From Amycolatopsis tolypomycina (lineage in GTDB: Bacteria; Actinomycetota; Actinomycetes; Mycobacteriales; Pseudonocardiaceae): a DNA stretch of 64,000 nucleotides. The notes under the pieces are model-generated. The model was not told the origin of the DNA and did not search any database. It saw nothing but the letters and a program-made list of their open reading frames with translations. The first letter of the stretch is position 1. Every line of letters begins with the position of its first letter. Location of the stretch: the NCBI RefSeq assembly GCF_900105945.1, contig NZ_FNSO01000004.1, positions 1,054,001-1,118,000 on the forward strand, given 5' to 3'. Of the stretch, positions 52,005 through 59,766 are shown in pieces. Made by a program: the position numbers and the translations under genes.

Positions 52005-52766
52005 GTGCTGTACTGGCTCATGAAGTGGGTGTTCCTCGGACCGCTGCTCAAGGCGCTCTGGCCGACCAAGGTCGTCGGCGCGGAGAACATCCCCGAGACG
52101 GGCGGCGCGATCCTGGCCGGCAACCACCTGGCTGTCGCGGACTCGTTCTTCATGCCGCTGCGGGTCAAGCGCAAGGTCACCTTCCCGGCCAAGTCCGAGT
52201 ACTTCACGGAGCCCGGCTTCAAGGGCACGCTCAAGAAGTGGTTCTTCACCGGCGTCGGCCAGTTCCCGATCGACCGCTCCGGCGGCAACGCCGCCCAGGC
52301 CGCCCTCGACACGGCGACCCGCCTGGTCCGCGAGGGGCACCTGCTGGGGATCTACCCGGAGGGCACCCGGTCCCCGGACGGCCGCCTGTACAAGGGCAAG
52401 ACGGGCGTCGCCCGCATCGCCCTGGAGTCCGGCGGCGTGGTCGTTCCGGTGGCGATGATCGGCACGGACAAGGTCAACCCGATCGGTTCGAAGATGTGGT
52501 GGCCGCGCCGCCTCGAAGTCCGCTTCGGCAAGCCCCTGGACTTCTCGCGCTACGAGGGCCTCTCCGGTGACAGGTTCATCGAGCGGTCGATCACGGACGA
52601 GATCATGTACGCCCTGATGGAGCTGTCGGGCCAGGAGTACGTCGACATCTACGCGGCAAAGGCCAAGGAGCTGCTGGCGGCAGAGGCGGCTGGGGTGAAG
52701 CCCGCGGTCCCGGCCCAGCCATCGGCCCGCGACGCGGCCCGGGTGCCCGATTCCAAGGTCGGCTGA
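52005..52766 (+). CDS. plsC: 1-acyl-sn-glycerol-3-phosphate acyltransferase (PlsC family)
   Basis: The 253-residue membrane-associated acyltransferase has the H-x4-D motif in NHLAVADSFF, the PlsC block GQFPIDRSGG and the EGTR motif in YPEGTRSPDGRLYKGKTG. It acylates lysophosphatidic acid in phospholipid synthesis. Rv2182c holds the same place near fadD15 and the ArsA-like gene in mycobacteria. GTG start at 52005. A tail of ~40 residues rich in Ala/Pro follows the catalytic domain. The exoribonuclease gene starts 20 bases later. Confidence 0.9.
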   Translation: MLYWLMKWVFLGPLLKALWPTKVVGAENIPETGGAILAGNHLAVADSFFMPLRVKRKVTFPAKSEYFTEPGFKGTLKKWFFTGVGQFPIDRSGGNAAQAALDTATRLVREGHLLGIYPEGTRSPDGRLYKGKTGVARIALESGGVVVPVAMIGTDKVNPIGSKMWWPRRLEVRFGKPLDFSRYEGLSGDRFIERSITDEIMYALMELSGQEYVDIYAAKAKELLAAEAAGVKPAVPAQPSARDAARVPDSKVG

Positions 52767-52786
52767 CCCACCACTACTGTTCACCA

Positions 52787-53275
52787 GTGCGTTTTTTCTA
52801 CGACACCGAGTTCATCGAAGACGGCGTGACGATCGATTTGGTGTCGATCGGGGTGGTGGACGAGCGAGGCCGCGAGTTCTACGCGGTTTCGACCGAGTTC
52901 GACCCGTCCAAGGCGGGGCCCTGGGTCCGCGACAACGTGCTGGACAAGCTCCCGTCCCCGGCCGACCGAGCATGGCGAAGCCGGGAGAAGATCCGCAACG
53001 ACCTGCTGGAGTTCTTCGGCAAGCCACCAGGCGGAATCGAGCTGTGGGCGTGGTTCGCGGCGTATGACCACGTGGCATTGGCGCAGCTGTGGGGCCCGAT
53101 GCCGGCATTGCCGCGGCAGCTGCCGAGGTTCACGAGGGACCTGCGGCAGCGCTGGGAGGACGCGGGGAAGCCGAAGCTGCCGGCCGCGCCGACCGATCAG
53201 CATGACGCGCTGGCGGACGCAAAGCACAATCTGGCCCGGTGGGAAGTCATCGAGAGCTACTTCCCGCGCCGCTGA
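52787..53275 (+). CDS. 3'-5' exoribonuclease of the Rv2179c family
   Basis: The 162-residue DEDD-type nuclease has the first acidic pair in FFYDTEFIEDG (D, E), a middle aspartate in WFAAYDHVALAQ and the last pair in HDALADAKHNL (H, D), giving the DEDDh pattern. The family member Rv2179c of M. tuberculosis is an established 3'-5' exoribonuclease. GTG start at 52787. Conservation of plsC followed by this gene supports a single unit with plsC. A long hairpin follows 125 bases downstream. Confidence 0.88.
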   Translation: MRFFYDTEFIEDGVTIDLVSIGVVDERGREFYAVSTEFDPSKAGPWVRDNVLDKLPSPADRAWRSREKIRNDLLEFFGKPPGGIELWAWFAAYDHVALAQLWGPMPALPRQLPRFTRDLRQRWEDAGKPKLPAAPTDQHDALADAKHNLARWEVIESYFPRR

Positions 53276-53399
53276 CCAGCTGGGCCACGGAGCGGCCGGG
53301 CGCGTAGCGCCAGTTGCCTCCCCGCGCGGAACGCAAGGCCGACGCCCAACGGCACCCCACCCAGACCCCCTCCACCACCCCGATACGAAGCCAAGAACG

Positions 53400-53457
53400 C
53401 GGACGGTGGTGCCGGGTCAAGGCACGCTTTCCCGCCTTGACGCGGCACCACCGTCCG
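53400..53457. terminator. Long hairpin, probable bidirectional terminator
   Basis: GGACGGTGGTGCC (53401-53413) plus GTCAAGGC (53416-53423) pair with GCCTTGAC (53434-53441) plus GGCACCACCGTCC (53444-53456). One mismatch interrupts about 24 paired bases, and the loop is ten bases. The terminator role is inferred from its place between convergent genes. Confidence 0.7.
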
Positions 53458-53698
53458 TAGTCACAATCAGGCTTCGGGGTGGTGGGCACTGACCCCGCCC
53501 AAGGCGACATTGCCGGAGCGCGGAGCGGCGCTCACGGGCGCCGAAATTGTCGGGGGTCCCCGGTAACGTAAAAACCGGGGGACCCCCAGGCCGGGGACCT
53601 CTCGGTGGCGCGCCCGCACCGCCGGGCCCGGCTCGGCCTGGCCAGGCGCCGCGCCGTCCCGGGTGCCGCCGGGAACCCCCGGCGCACCCCGGCCGACG

Positions 53699-53809
53699 CG
53701 ACCGGCCGCCGACACAACCGGCCGCCGACACAACCGGCCGCCGACACAACCGGCCGCGACACAACCGGCCGCGACACAACCGGCCGCCGACACAACCGGC
53801 CGCGACACC
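53699..53809. repeat. Tandem repeat of ACACAACCGGCCGCCG, 15/16-bp units
   Basis: Units begin at 53712, 53728, 53744, 53759, 53774, 53790 and 53805, with a partial unit before the first. Lengths alternate 16,16,15,15,16,15 by presence of one C. Units abut without spacers, so this is not a CRISPR array. It contains CGGCCG palindromes and lies 29 bases from the DAHP synthase stop. Confidence 0.88.
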
Positions 53810-53837
53810 CAGCCCCCAACCGGCCAGAAACCCCAGC

Positions 53838-54929
53838 TCAGCGCCGCGCCCGCACCGCCGCACCCAGCTCATCCAGCAGGGGCGCCGTGTCATCCCAAGC
53901 GAGACACGCATCGGTGATCGACTGCCCGTAGGTCAGCTCCGCCGCACGCCCCAGCGAAAGATCCTGCCGCCCACCGGCCAGGAAGCTCTCCATCATCAGC
54001 CCGGAAATCCCGCGCTCACCGGCAGCAATCCGCGCAGCCAGCTCGGAAACCACGACACCCTGCCGCACGTGGTCCTTGCCGCTGTTCCCGTGCGAAGCGT
54101 CGATGATCACCCGCTCCGGCAACCCCGCCTTCGCCAACCGGGCCAAAGCGTCCACAACAGAACCCGCGTCGTAGTTCGGCCCGCCGTTGTGGCCGCGCAG
54201 GATGACGTGGCAGTCCGGGTTGCCCGACGTCGTCAGCAGGGCCGCCAGCCCGTCCGTGTTGATGCCCGGGAACACGTGGCTGGCCGCCGCCGCGCGGGTG
54301 GCGTCGATCGCCACCTGGACGTCGCCCTCCGTCGAGTTCTTGATGCCCACCGGCATCGACAGGGCGCTGCACAGCTGGCGGTGGACCTGGCTCGCCGCCG
54401 TGCGGGCGCCGATCGAACCCCACGTCACGATGTCCGCGATGAACTGCGGCGTGATCGGGTCGAGGAACTCGCACCCCACCGGCAGGCCGAGCGCCGACAC
54501 GTCGAGCAGCAGCTTGCGGGCCAGCCGCAGGCCCTTGTTGACGGCGAACGTGCCGTCGAGGTCCGGGTCGTTGATCAGGCCCTTCCAGCCCAGCGTCGTG
54601 CGCGGCTTCTCGAAGTACACGCGCATCACGATGTGCAGCTCGCCGCGCAGCTCCTCGGCCTTCGCGGCCAGCCGGCGGGCGTAGTCGAGGGCCGCTTCCG
54701 GGTCGTGGACCGAGCAGGGGCCGACCACCACGATGAGCCGGTCGTCGCGGCCCTCGAGGATGTCGACCGTCTCGGCGCGGCCCTGGCGCACCACCTTGGC
54801 GACGGCGGCGTCGACCGGATGGTCTTCGCGCAGCAGCGCGGGCGAAATGAGCGGACTGATCGACGTCGTGCGGGCGGCGTCGAGGTCAGTGAGGTCACCG
54901 ATGGTGGCCGGTCCGGCGGAGAGCGTCAT
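53838..54929 (-). CDS. aroG: 3-deoxy-7-phosphoheptulonate (DAHP) synthase, type I alpha
   Basis: The 363-residue enzyme condenses phosphoenolpyruvate and erythrose-4-phosphate, the first step of the shikimate pathway. It has the type I AroF/G/H motifs VVGPCSVHD, YFEKPRTTLGWKG, GARTAASQVHR, GIKNST and HGNSGKDH. Length and motifs exclude the type II family used by M. tuberculosis Rv2178c, despite a similar position near plsC and the exoribonuclease. The N-terminal ~50 residues form the usual regulatory extension. AGGAAGG precedes the ATG at 54929. A leader peptide rich in aromatic residues lies upstream, suggesting transcription attenuation. Confidence 0.92.
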   Translation of the reverse strand: MTLSAGPATIGDLTDLDAARTTSISPLISPALLREDHPVDAAVAKVVRQGRAETVDILEGRDDRLIVVVGPCSVHDPEAALDYARRLAAKAEELRGELHIVMRVYFEKPRTTLGWKGLINDPDLDGTFAVNKGLRLARKLLLDVSALGLPVGCEFLDPITPQFIADIVTWGSIGARTAASQVHRQLCSALSMPVGIKNSTEGDVQVAIDATRAAAASHVFPGINTDGLAALLTTSGNPDCHVILRGHNGGPNYDAGSVVDALARLAKAGLPERVIIDASHGNSGKDHVRQGVVVSELAARIAAGERGISGLMMESFLAGGRQDLSLGRAAELTYGQSITDACLAWDDTAPLLDELGAAVRARR

Positions 54930-54975
54930 GGCGGGGGTGTTCCTTCCTGGTGGACACCGACCCGCGGGGGACTCG

Positions 54976-55002
54976 CCGAGCCGGTTGGGAAATCCGGCTC
55001 GG
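54976..55002 (-). promoter_or_regulatory. Candidate attenuator hairpin in the aroG leader
   Basis: A perfect 9-bp stem (CCGAGCCGG / CCGGCTCGG) with a 9-base loop stands between the leader peptide stop and aroG. Just upstream on the same RNA, CCCACCC (from 55008-55002) can pair with GGGTGGG within the leader reading frame (from 55041-55035), giving a competing structure. There is no T tract, so the mechanism is uncertain. Confidence 0.5.
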
Positions 55003-55010
55003 GGTGGGAG

Positions 55011-55076
55011 TCAGCGCAGGTTCACGCCGCCGTGCCCACCCGGGGCCGGCTTCGTAAACCAGAAATAGCGCTGCAC
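55011..55076 (-). CDS. Aromatic leader peptide (YFWF) of the DAHP synthase gene
   Basis: A 21-codon frame from GTG 55076 encodes MQRYFWFTKP and ends at TGA 55011, 81 bases before the aroG start. Residues 4-7 are Tyr-Phe-Trp-Phe: all three aromatic amino acids in four consecutive codons. They include TAT and TTT, which are rare codons in this GC-rich sequence. A TACGTT -10-like hexamer (55088-55083) ends six bases before the GTG, so the leader may be translated from a leaderless transcript. Such an arrangement is classical for ribosome-mediated attenuation: ribosomes stall at the aromatic codons when charged tRNA is scarce and change the fold of the RNA ahead of aroG. Confidence 0.78.
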   Translation of the reverse strand: MQRYFWFTKPAPGGHGGVNLR

Positions 55077-55211
55077 GGGGTCAACGTAGCACAGCTGCCA
55101 CGAGGACCGATCCGGCAGGTGGTACGGCCTGCACCGATCAAGACGAGAGCCGCTACTCTGACGGATGACGAAATGTGACTGTCATCTCCCGAGAACAGAC
55201 GGAGGCTTCTC

Positions 55212-56237
55212 ATGCGTGTCGGTGTGCTGACCGGCGGCGGCGACTGCCCGGGGCTCAACGCGGTGATCCGCGCGGTGGTGCGCAAGGGCATCGAGGTGCA
55301 CGGCTGGGACTTCGTGGGCTTCCGCAACGGCTGGAACGGCCCGCTCACCGGCGACAGCCGCCCCCTGGGCCTGAACGACGTCGAGGACATCCTCACCCGC
55401 GGCGGCACCATCCTGCGATCCTCGCGCACCAACCCGTACAAGGTCGACGGCGGCGTCGACAAGATCAAGCAGGTCCTCGCCGACCAGGGCGTCGACGCGC
55501 TGATCGCGATCGGCGGCGAGGACACCCTCGGCGTCGCGAAGCGGCTGACGGACGACGGCGTCGGCGTCGTCGGTGTCCCCAAGACGATCGACAACGACCT
55601 GGGCGCCACCGACTACACCTTCGGCTTCGACACCGCGGTCTCCATCGCGACCGAGGCGATCGACCGGCTGCACACCACGGCCGAGTCGCACCACCGCGCC
55701 CTCGTCGTCGAGGTCATGGGCCGGCACGCCGGCTGGATCGCGCTGCACTCCGGCCTGGCCGGCGGCGCGAGCGTCATCCTGGTGCCGGAGAAGCACTTCA
55801 ACGTCGACCAGGTCGTCTCCTGGGTCGAGCGCCGCTTCGAGAAGGAGTTCGCGCCGATCATCGTCGTCGCCGAGGGCGCGCTGCCCGAGGGCGGCGAGGA
55901 GAAGCTGCTCACCGGCGAGAAGGACGCCTTCGGGCACGTCCGCCTCGGCGGCATCGGCACCTGGCTGGCCGACGAGATCGCGAACCGCACCGGCAAGGAG
56001 TCCCGCGCGGTGGTCCTGGGCCACGTCCAGCGCGGCGGCACGCCGACGGCCTACGACCGCGTCCTGGCCACCCGCTTCGGCCTCAACGCGGTCGACGCGG
56101 TCGCGGACGGCGACTTCGGCGTCATGGTCGCCCTCAAGGGCACGGACATCGTCCGCGTGAAGCTGTCCGAGGCGACGGCCGAGCTGAAGACGGTCCCGGT
56201 CGAGCGCTACCAGGAAGCCGAAGTCTTCTTCGGCTGA
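55212..56237 (+). CDS. pfp: 6-phosphofructokinase with pyrophosphate-type active site
   Basis: The 341-residue PFK begins TGGGDCPGLNAVIR and has the sugar-phosphate site PKTIDNDLGATDYTFGFDTA and MGRHAGWIA. Asp104 in GGEDT and Lys124 in PKTIDND replace the two glycines of ATP-dependent bacterial enzymes (GGDGS, PGTIDND). This pair is the recognised mark of PPi-dependent PFK and was described for Amycolatopsis methanolica. The reaction would be reversible in glycolysis. The ATG at 55212 follows GACGGAGG. It is divergent from the aroG leader. A perfect 12-bp-stem terminator follows. Confidence 0.9.
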   Translation: MRVGVLTGGGDCPGLNAVIRAVVRKGIEVHGWDFVGFRNGWNGPLTGDSRPLGLNDVEDILTRGGTILRSSRTNPYKVDGGVDKIKQVLADQGVDALIAIGGEDTLGVAKRLTDDGVGVVGVPKTIDNDLGATDYTFGFDTAVSIATEAIDRLHTTAESHHRALVVEVMGRHAGWIALHSGLAGGASVILVPEKHFNVDQVVSWVERRFEKEFAPIIVVAEGALPEGGEEKLLTGEKDAFGHVRLGGIGTWLADEIANRTGKESRAVVLGHVQRGGTPTAYDRVLATRFGLNAVDAVADGDFGVMVALKGTDIVRVKLSEATAELKTVPVERYQEAEVFFG

Positions 56238-56249
56238 GTCCCGACGTCG

Positions 56250-56276
56250 AAGGGCCGCCCCCCAGGGGCGGCCCTT
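56250..56276. terminator. Bidirectional terminator between pfp and the sigma-partner gene
   Basis: AAGGGCCGCCCC (56250-56261) and GGGGCGGCCCTT (56265-56276) are perfect complements with a three-base loop, between convergent stops at 56237 and 56284. The flanking A and T residues give a short tract on either strand. Confidence 0.88.
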
Positions 56277-56283
56277 CGCGCGT

Positions 56284-57117
56284 TCAGGGCCGCTGCCGCA
56301 CCGCGTCGACGATGCCCTGGCTCACCACCACCCCGAACATGCCGGAGCCGAGGTAGGTGAAGGTGACCGGGTCGAACAGGAATTCGTCCTGGTTGCCGAT
56401 CCCGTGCTCGGTGCTGCTGTGCCAGGTGATGCCGAGAACGGCCCGGCCGGTGGCGTCCTTCGCGTCGGTGCGGGCGACCAGGCCCGGCATCTTCGCGACG
56501 GCTTCGTAGAGCGCGGCCCGCACCGCCGGGCGCAGGTAACCCCCGGCCAGGTCGACGACCTCGTTGCCGAGGTCGTGCAGGGTGTCGCCTTCGCCGTAGG
56601 TGCTCTTGTGCAGGTAGGCGAGCATGCCGTCGGCGTCCGTGGGCAAGTTCGCGGGGGCAGCCGGGTGCGGCACACACCGGCTCTTCCCGCCGTGGCAGCC
56701 CGCGACGAAGGTCTCGTGGCCGAAGACGAACGACAACCCGTCGTGGGTGCCGTCCACCGACGCCCACGTTTCGTTCTCCCGGCCGTCCGCGAGCCGCGTC
56801 TTCGTGTAGACGAACTGGTCCGGCCGTGGGATGACGTCCGGCAGCGCGCGGGCCTTCGCAGCCGCGGCGTGCAGGATGCGCACCGGTTCGGGCTCGGGAA
56901 CCGGCGCGATCGGGGCCCCGGCCGGAGTCAGGACGACGACGGCGGCCGCGGCCGCGGCGAGCCCGGCCGCGGTCACCCCACCCCACAACACCCGCCGGCG
57001 CCGGGGACGAGCCGAGGCCGCGGCGGCGAGCAGCTCGGCCCGCTTCCGGGCCAGGTCCTCGCGCGCCGGCAGCCCGGCCGGTCCGGCGAAGTCGCGCAGC
57101 AGCTGCATGTCATCCAC
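56284..57117 (-). CDS. CU044_5270-type membrane protein, probable sigma-factor partner
   Basis: The 277-residue protein has a cytoplasmic N-terminus of about 45 residues ending in RPRRRR, one membrane segment (VLWGGVTAAGLAAAAAAVVVL) and a ~200-residue exported domain. The exported part (YTKTRLADGRENETWASVDG, VLGITWHSSTEHGIG) is typical of the CU044_5270 family found next to ECF sigma factors. It probably senses an envelope signal and restrains the sigma factor, although a canonical zinc anti-sigma motif is not visible. GTG 57117 overlaps the sigma gene stop. Confidence 0.8.
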   Translation of the reverse strand: MDDMQLLRDFAGPAGLPAREDLARKRAELLAAAASARPRRRRVLWGGVTAAGLAAAAAAVVVLTPAGAPIAPVPEPEPVRILHAAAAKARALPDVIPRPDQFVYTKTRLADGRENETWASVDGTHDGLSFVFGHETFVAGCHGGKSRCVPHPAAPANLPTDADGMLAYLHKSTYGEGDTLHDLGNEVVDLAGGYLRPAVRAALYEAVAKMPGLVARTDAKDATGRAVLGITWHSSTEHGIGNQDEFLFDPVTFTYLGSGMFGVVVSQGIVDAVRQRP

Positions 57118-57712
57118 GGTTCGGGACCTCCTCGGGGACCAGTTCGGCGCGGACCTTCCGGCGGGCGCGGTTCAGGCGCGACCGGACGGTGCCGACCGGG
57201 ATGTCCAGCGCGACCGCCACTTCCTGGTAGGCCAGGCCTTCCCAGGCGATCAGCAGCAGGACGTCGCGGTCGCCGCGCGCCAGCCCGCCCAGCGCGGCGG
57301 CGAGCCGTGCGTTCATCGCCTGGGCCGTCACCCGCTCGGCGACCCGGTCCGCGTGACCGTCCTGCTCGGCGGGCGGCCCGAGCGTGGCCCGCAGCCGGTA
57401 TTCGCGGGCTTCTTCGCGACGACGCTGGCCGACGAGGTTGGTCGCGATGCCGTAGAGCCACGGCCGCGCGCTCGGGAACGCCGGGTCGTAGCGGGCGCGG
57501 CCGCCGAAGGCGATCAGGAACGTCTCGCCCATCAGGTCGTCGGCCGCCTGGCCGCCGAGCCGCCGGGCGAGGTAGCGGTGGATGTGCGGGGCGTGGCGGT
57601 CGAAGACCACCGCGAACCGCTCGGGATGCTCCAGGGACGCGGTGATGACGTCCGCGTCGTCCCCGGTTTCACCTGGTGAACTCAAGGAACCGCCTGCCTG
57701 TCGTGAGGCCAT
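57110..57712 (-). CDS. ECF RNA polymerase sigma factor
   Basis: The ~200-residue sigma-70 family protein has region 2 (FAVVFDRHAPHIHRYLARRL, DDLMGETFLIAF, PWLYGIATNLV) and region 4 (YQEVAVALDIPVGTVRSRLN). It directs transcription of a small stress regulon, probably including itself. ATG 57712 has GGAGGAG directly in front, which is very close; GTG 57733 is the alternative. Its partner gene downstream overlaps by eight bases. No AAC-type ECF promoter was recognised upstream. Confidence 0.88.
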   Translation of the reverse strand: MASRQAGGSLSSPGETGDDADVITASLEHPERFAVVFDRHAPHIHRYLARRLGGQAADDLMGETFLIAFGGRARYDPAFPSARPWLYGIATNLVGQRRREEAREYRLRATLGPPAEQDGHADRVAERVTAQAMNARLAAALGGLARGDRDVLLLIAWEGLAYQEVAVALDIPVGTVRSRLNRARRKVRAELVPEEVPNRG

Positions 57713-57751
57713 CTCCTCCGTTGTTGGCGGCACGGGCGGATCGGGTTCACG

Positions 57752-59188
57752 CTAGATCCGGGCCAGCTGCTCCAGCACCCCGACGGCGGCGGCGATGTCG
57801 CCGGTCAGTGGCCGGTCGTCGAGACTCGGGTCCAGCACCGCCGACGCCGCTTCGAAGGCGTCGCGCACCGGCAGTTCCACCAGGTCCGCCTCCCGCATCC
57901 GGAGCGCCCGGACCGCGGCCACCAGCTCGCACGCCAGCACCTGCTGGTAGGCCGAACACGCCGCGGTCGCCGCGCGGGCGGCCTGCGTGGAGAAGCTCGC
58001 GTGGTCTTCGATGCCGCGGGAGACCACCGCCGTGCCGAGGGTGGCCGGGAGCGCGGCCTGCCGCAGCTCCGTCAGCGCGTCGTGCGCCACGTACTCCAGG
58101 ATCATCACGCCCGAGCTGCCCGGCGGTCCTGCCGCCAGGAACGGCCGCAGCCCGGTGAACTCCGGCTCCACCAGGTCGCCGAGCCGCGCCACCGACAGCT
58201 CCGCCACCTGGTGCACGGTCGCCCGCGCCTGGTCCAGCGCCGTCGAGACGTACGCCGTGTGGAAGTGGGCGTGGTGGTAGGCGTCGTTGTGGACCGTCGA
58301 GATCATCGGGTTCTCGGTGCTCGCGTTGATCTCGACGGCGAGGACGTCCCGCAGGTAGTGGATCGCGTCCAGCGCCGGGCCCTGCACCTGCGGGAACGCC
58401 CGCAGCCCGAACGGGTCCTGGATCCGCCGGCCCGGCTTCGGCGTCTGGTGCATGCCCAGCAGCCGCCGCATCTCGGCGGCGCAGGCGACCTGCCCGGCGT
58501 GCGGACGTGCTTCGTGCACCGGTGTCGCGTACGCCTCGGGGTTGCCGTCGAGGGCGACGTACGTCAGCGCCGCGACGGCGTGGCTCGCCCGGGTCAGCGT
58601 GTCCAGCCGCATCGCCGCGAGGGTCGCCTCGGCGAGCGTGGCGGCGTTGCTGCTCATGAACGCCAGCGCGTCGCCCGCCCGCACCGGCACCGGCGGGACG
58701 TGCCCGGTGACCCACGGGCGTTCGCCGGTGAGTGCCAGCGCCGCCTCGGCCAGCGGGGCCAGGTCGCCGGTGCCGATCGCGCCGAGCCGGTGGACCAGCG
58801 GCAACGCGCCGGTGCGCACCGCCTCGGCCAGGGCGCCGATCAGCTCGGGGCTGATCCCGGACCGGCCGGAGAGCAGCTGGTTGAGCCGGATCAGCAGCAT
58901 CGCCCGGACCTGGCCGGGCGGCATCGCGTCGCCGCTGCCGCCCGCGTGGCTGCGCAGCAGCCGCAGGCCGTGCTCGACGGAGCTTTCGACCGTGTCGTCC
59001 TTGTTGGCCCCGACGCCGGTGGTCCGGCCGTAGACGATCCGGCGCGTGCTCAGCTCCTCGGCGAGCTTCCACGCGTTTTCGGCCGCCCGCAGCGCGGCGA
59101 TCGAGACGTCGATGCCCAACGGCCCCTCGGTGCGCGCGGCGGCGACGACGTCCGCGCACCTGAGGGTCCGGCCGTCCACCCGGATCAA
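57752..59188 (-). CDS. Aromatic amino acid ammonia-lyase family protein with altered MIO triad
   Basis: The 478-residue protein of the HAL/PAL family has the mobile-loop tyrosine in VYGRTTGVGANKDD (Tyr53), SSNAATLAEA, NPEAYATPVHEARPHAGQV and the late QDPFGLRAFPQVQGP and STENPMI motifs. In active HAL and PAL, Ala-Ser-Gly self-condenses into the MIO electrophile. Here the place reads AIGTGDLAPL, giving Gly139-Thr140-Gly141. TTG 59188 is chosen as start because GGAAGGAGG lies seven bases upstream; GTG codons lie on either side. Substrate not predictable; it may be inactive, form a modified cofactor, or belong to a distinct subfamily. Confidence 0.82.
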   Translation of the reverse strand: MIRVDGRTLRCADVVAAARTEGPLGIDVSIAALRAAENAWKLAEELSTRRIVYGRTTGVGANKDDTVESSVEHGLRLLRSHAGGSGDAMPPGQVRAMLLIRLNQLLSGRSGISPELIGALAEAVRTGALPLVHRLGAIGTGDLAPLAEAALALTGERPWVTGHVPPVPVRAGDALAFMSSNAATLAEATLAAMRLDTLTRASHAVAALTYVALDGNPEAYATPVHEARPHAGQVACAAEMRRLLGMHQTPKPGRRIQDPFGLRAFPQVQGPALDAIHYLRDVLAVEINASTENPMISTVHNDAYHHAHFHTAYVSTALDQARATVHQVAELSVARLGDLVEPEFTGLRPFLAAGPPGSSGVMILEYVAHDALTELRQAALPATLGTAVVSRGIEDHASFSTQAARAATAACSAYQQVLACELVAAVRALRMREADLVELPVRDAFEAASAVLDPSLDDRPLTGDIAAAVGVLEQLARI

Positions 59189-59222
59189 GGGCAGCCTCCT
59201 TCCGACTGCCCTCACTATGCGG

Positions 59223-59705
59223 CTAGGGCGACGGCGGCTGCCAGGGCGGTACCGGCCAGTCCCACTTCGGGACCGGTTCGTGCAGGTTCGGCTCGGCGCC
59301 GGGCGCGGAGAAGATCACGGCGAGCCGGCTGCCCCACTCGAGGTAGCCGGCGAACGCGGCCCGGAACTCGGGGTCGCCGGGCAGGCCGGCCTCGTCGGCG
59401 GCGTCGAGCAGCAGGGACACCCACCGGCGGCGCTGCTGCTCGGTGATCCCGCGGCCGAGGTGACGGCCGATCATGTGGGCGTGCCCGCCGTGGCTCGCGG
59501 AGTACTCGGCAGGCCCGCCGAACACCTCACCGAGCCAGACGGCCACGTGCTCGGCGTGGTGCGGGTCCATGTGGCGGAAGACGGGTTCGAGCAGCGGGTC
59601 TTCGAGGACGTGGCCGTAGAAGATCGTCAGCAGCTTCACGAGGGCCTCGTGGCCGCCGGCCCATTCGTAGAGGGTCGGCGTGGGTTTTGGCACGATCACC
59701 CGCAT
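59223..59705 (-). CDS. glbO: Group II truncated haemoglobin (GlbO-like)
   Basis: The 160-residue protein has the 2/2 globin fold: TLYEWAGGHEALVKLLTIFY (with the B10 tyrosine), DPLLEPVFRHMD, the proximal histidine region MIGRHLGRGI and the G8 tryptophan in RRRWVSLLLDA, typical of group II. Such proteins bind oxygen and take part in redox or nitric-oxide chemistry. A proline/tryptophan-rich tail extends beyond the globin. ATG 59705 is used; it diverges from the broken hxlR gene across about 60 bases. Confidence 0.88.
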   Translation of the reverse strand: MRVIVPKPTPTLYEWAGGHEALVKLLTIFYGHVLEDPLLEPVFRHMDPHHAEHVAVWLGEVFGGPAEYSASHGGHAHMIGRHLGRGITEQQRRRWVSLLLDAADEAGLPGDPEFRAAFAGYLEWGSRLAVIFSAPGAEPNLHEPVPKWDWPVPPWQPPSP

Positions 59706-59766
59706 CAGGCAACCAGTGGTGCCCCGGCCGGGCAACCACGTACTTTCCGGTGCGTAGGGAGAGCGG

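Larger units (their letters stand above)
53276..53837. other. 562-bp convergent intergenic region without a gene
   Basis: Between the exoribonuclease and DAHP synthase stops I see no credible gene. The region holds a 24-bp-arm hairpin (53400-53457), a G/C-rich stretch with CCCCCAGG/CCGGGG words (53565-53600) and a 16-bp tandem repeat (53699-53809). Long open frames across it arise from repeat composition. Confidence 0.75.

Noticed and set aside
53699..53809. Possible CRISPR array
   Set aside because: Units of 15-16 bases abut directly with no unique spacers and no cas genes nearby.
53838..54929. DAHP synthase as the type II enzyme found beside Rv2179c
   Set aside because: Motifs and the 363-residue length are of type I alpha; synteny alone misleads.
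53547..55178. A 543-codon plus-strand frame through the intergenic repeats
   Set aside because: It runs through the 16-bp repeat and antisense to the DAHP synthase gene; no family resemblance and repeat-derived PPTQPAADTTGR peptides.
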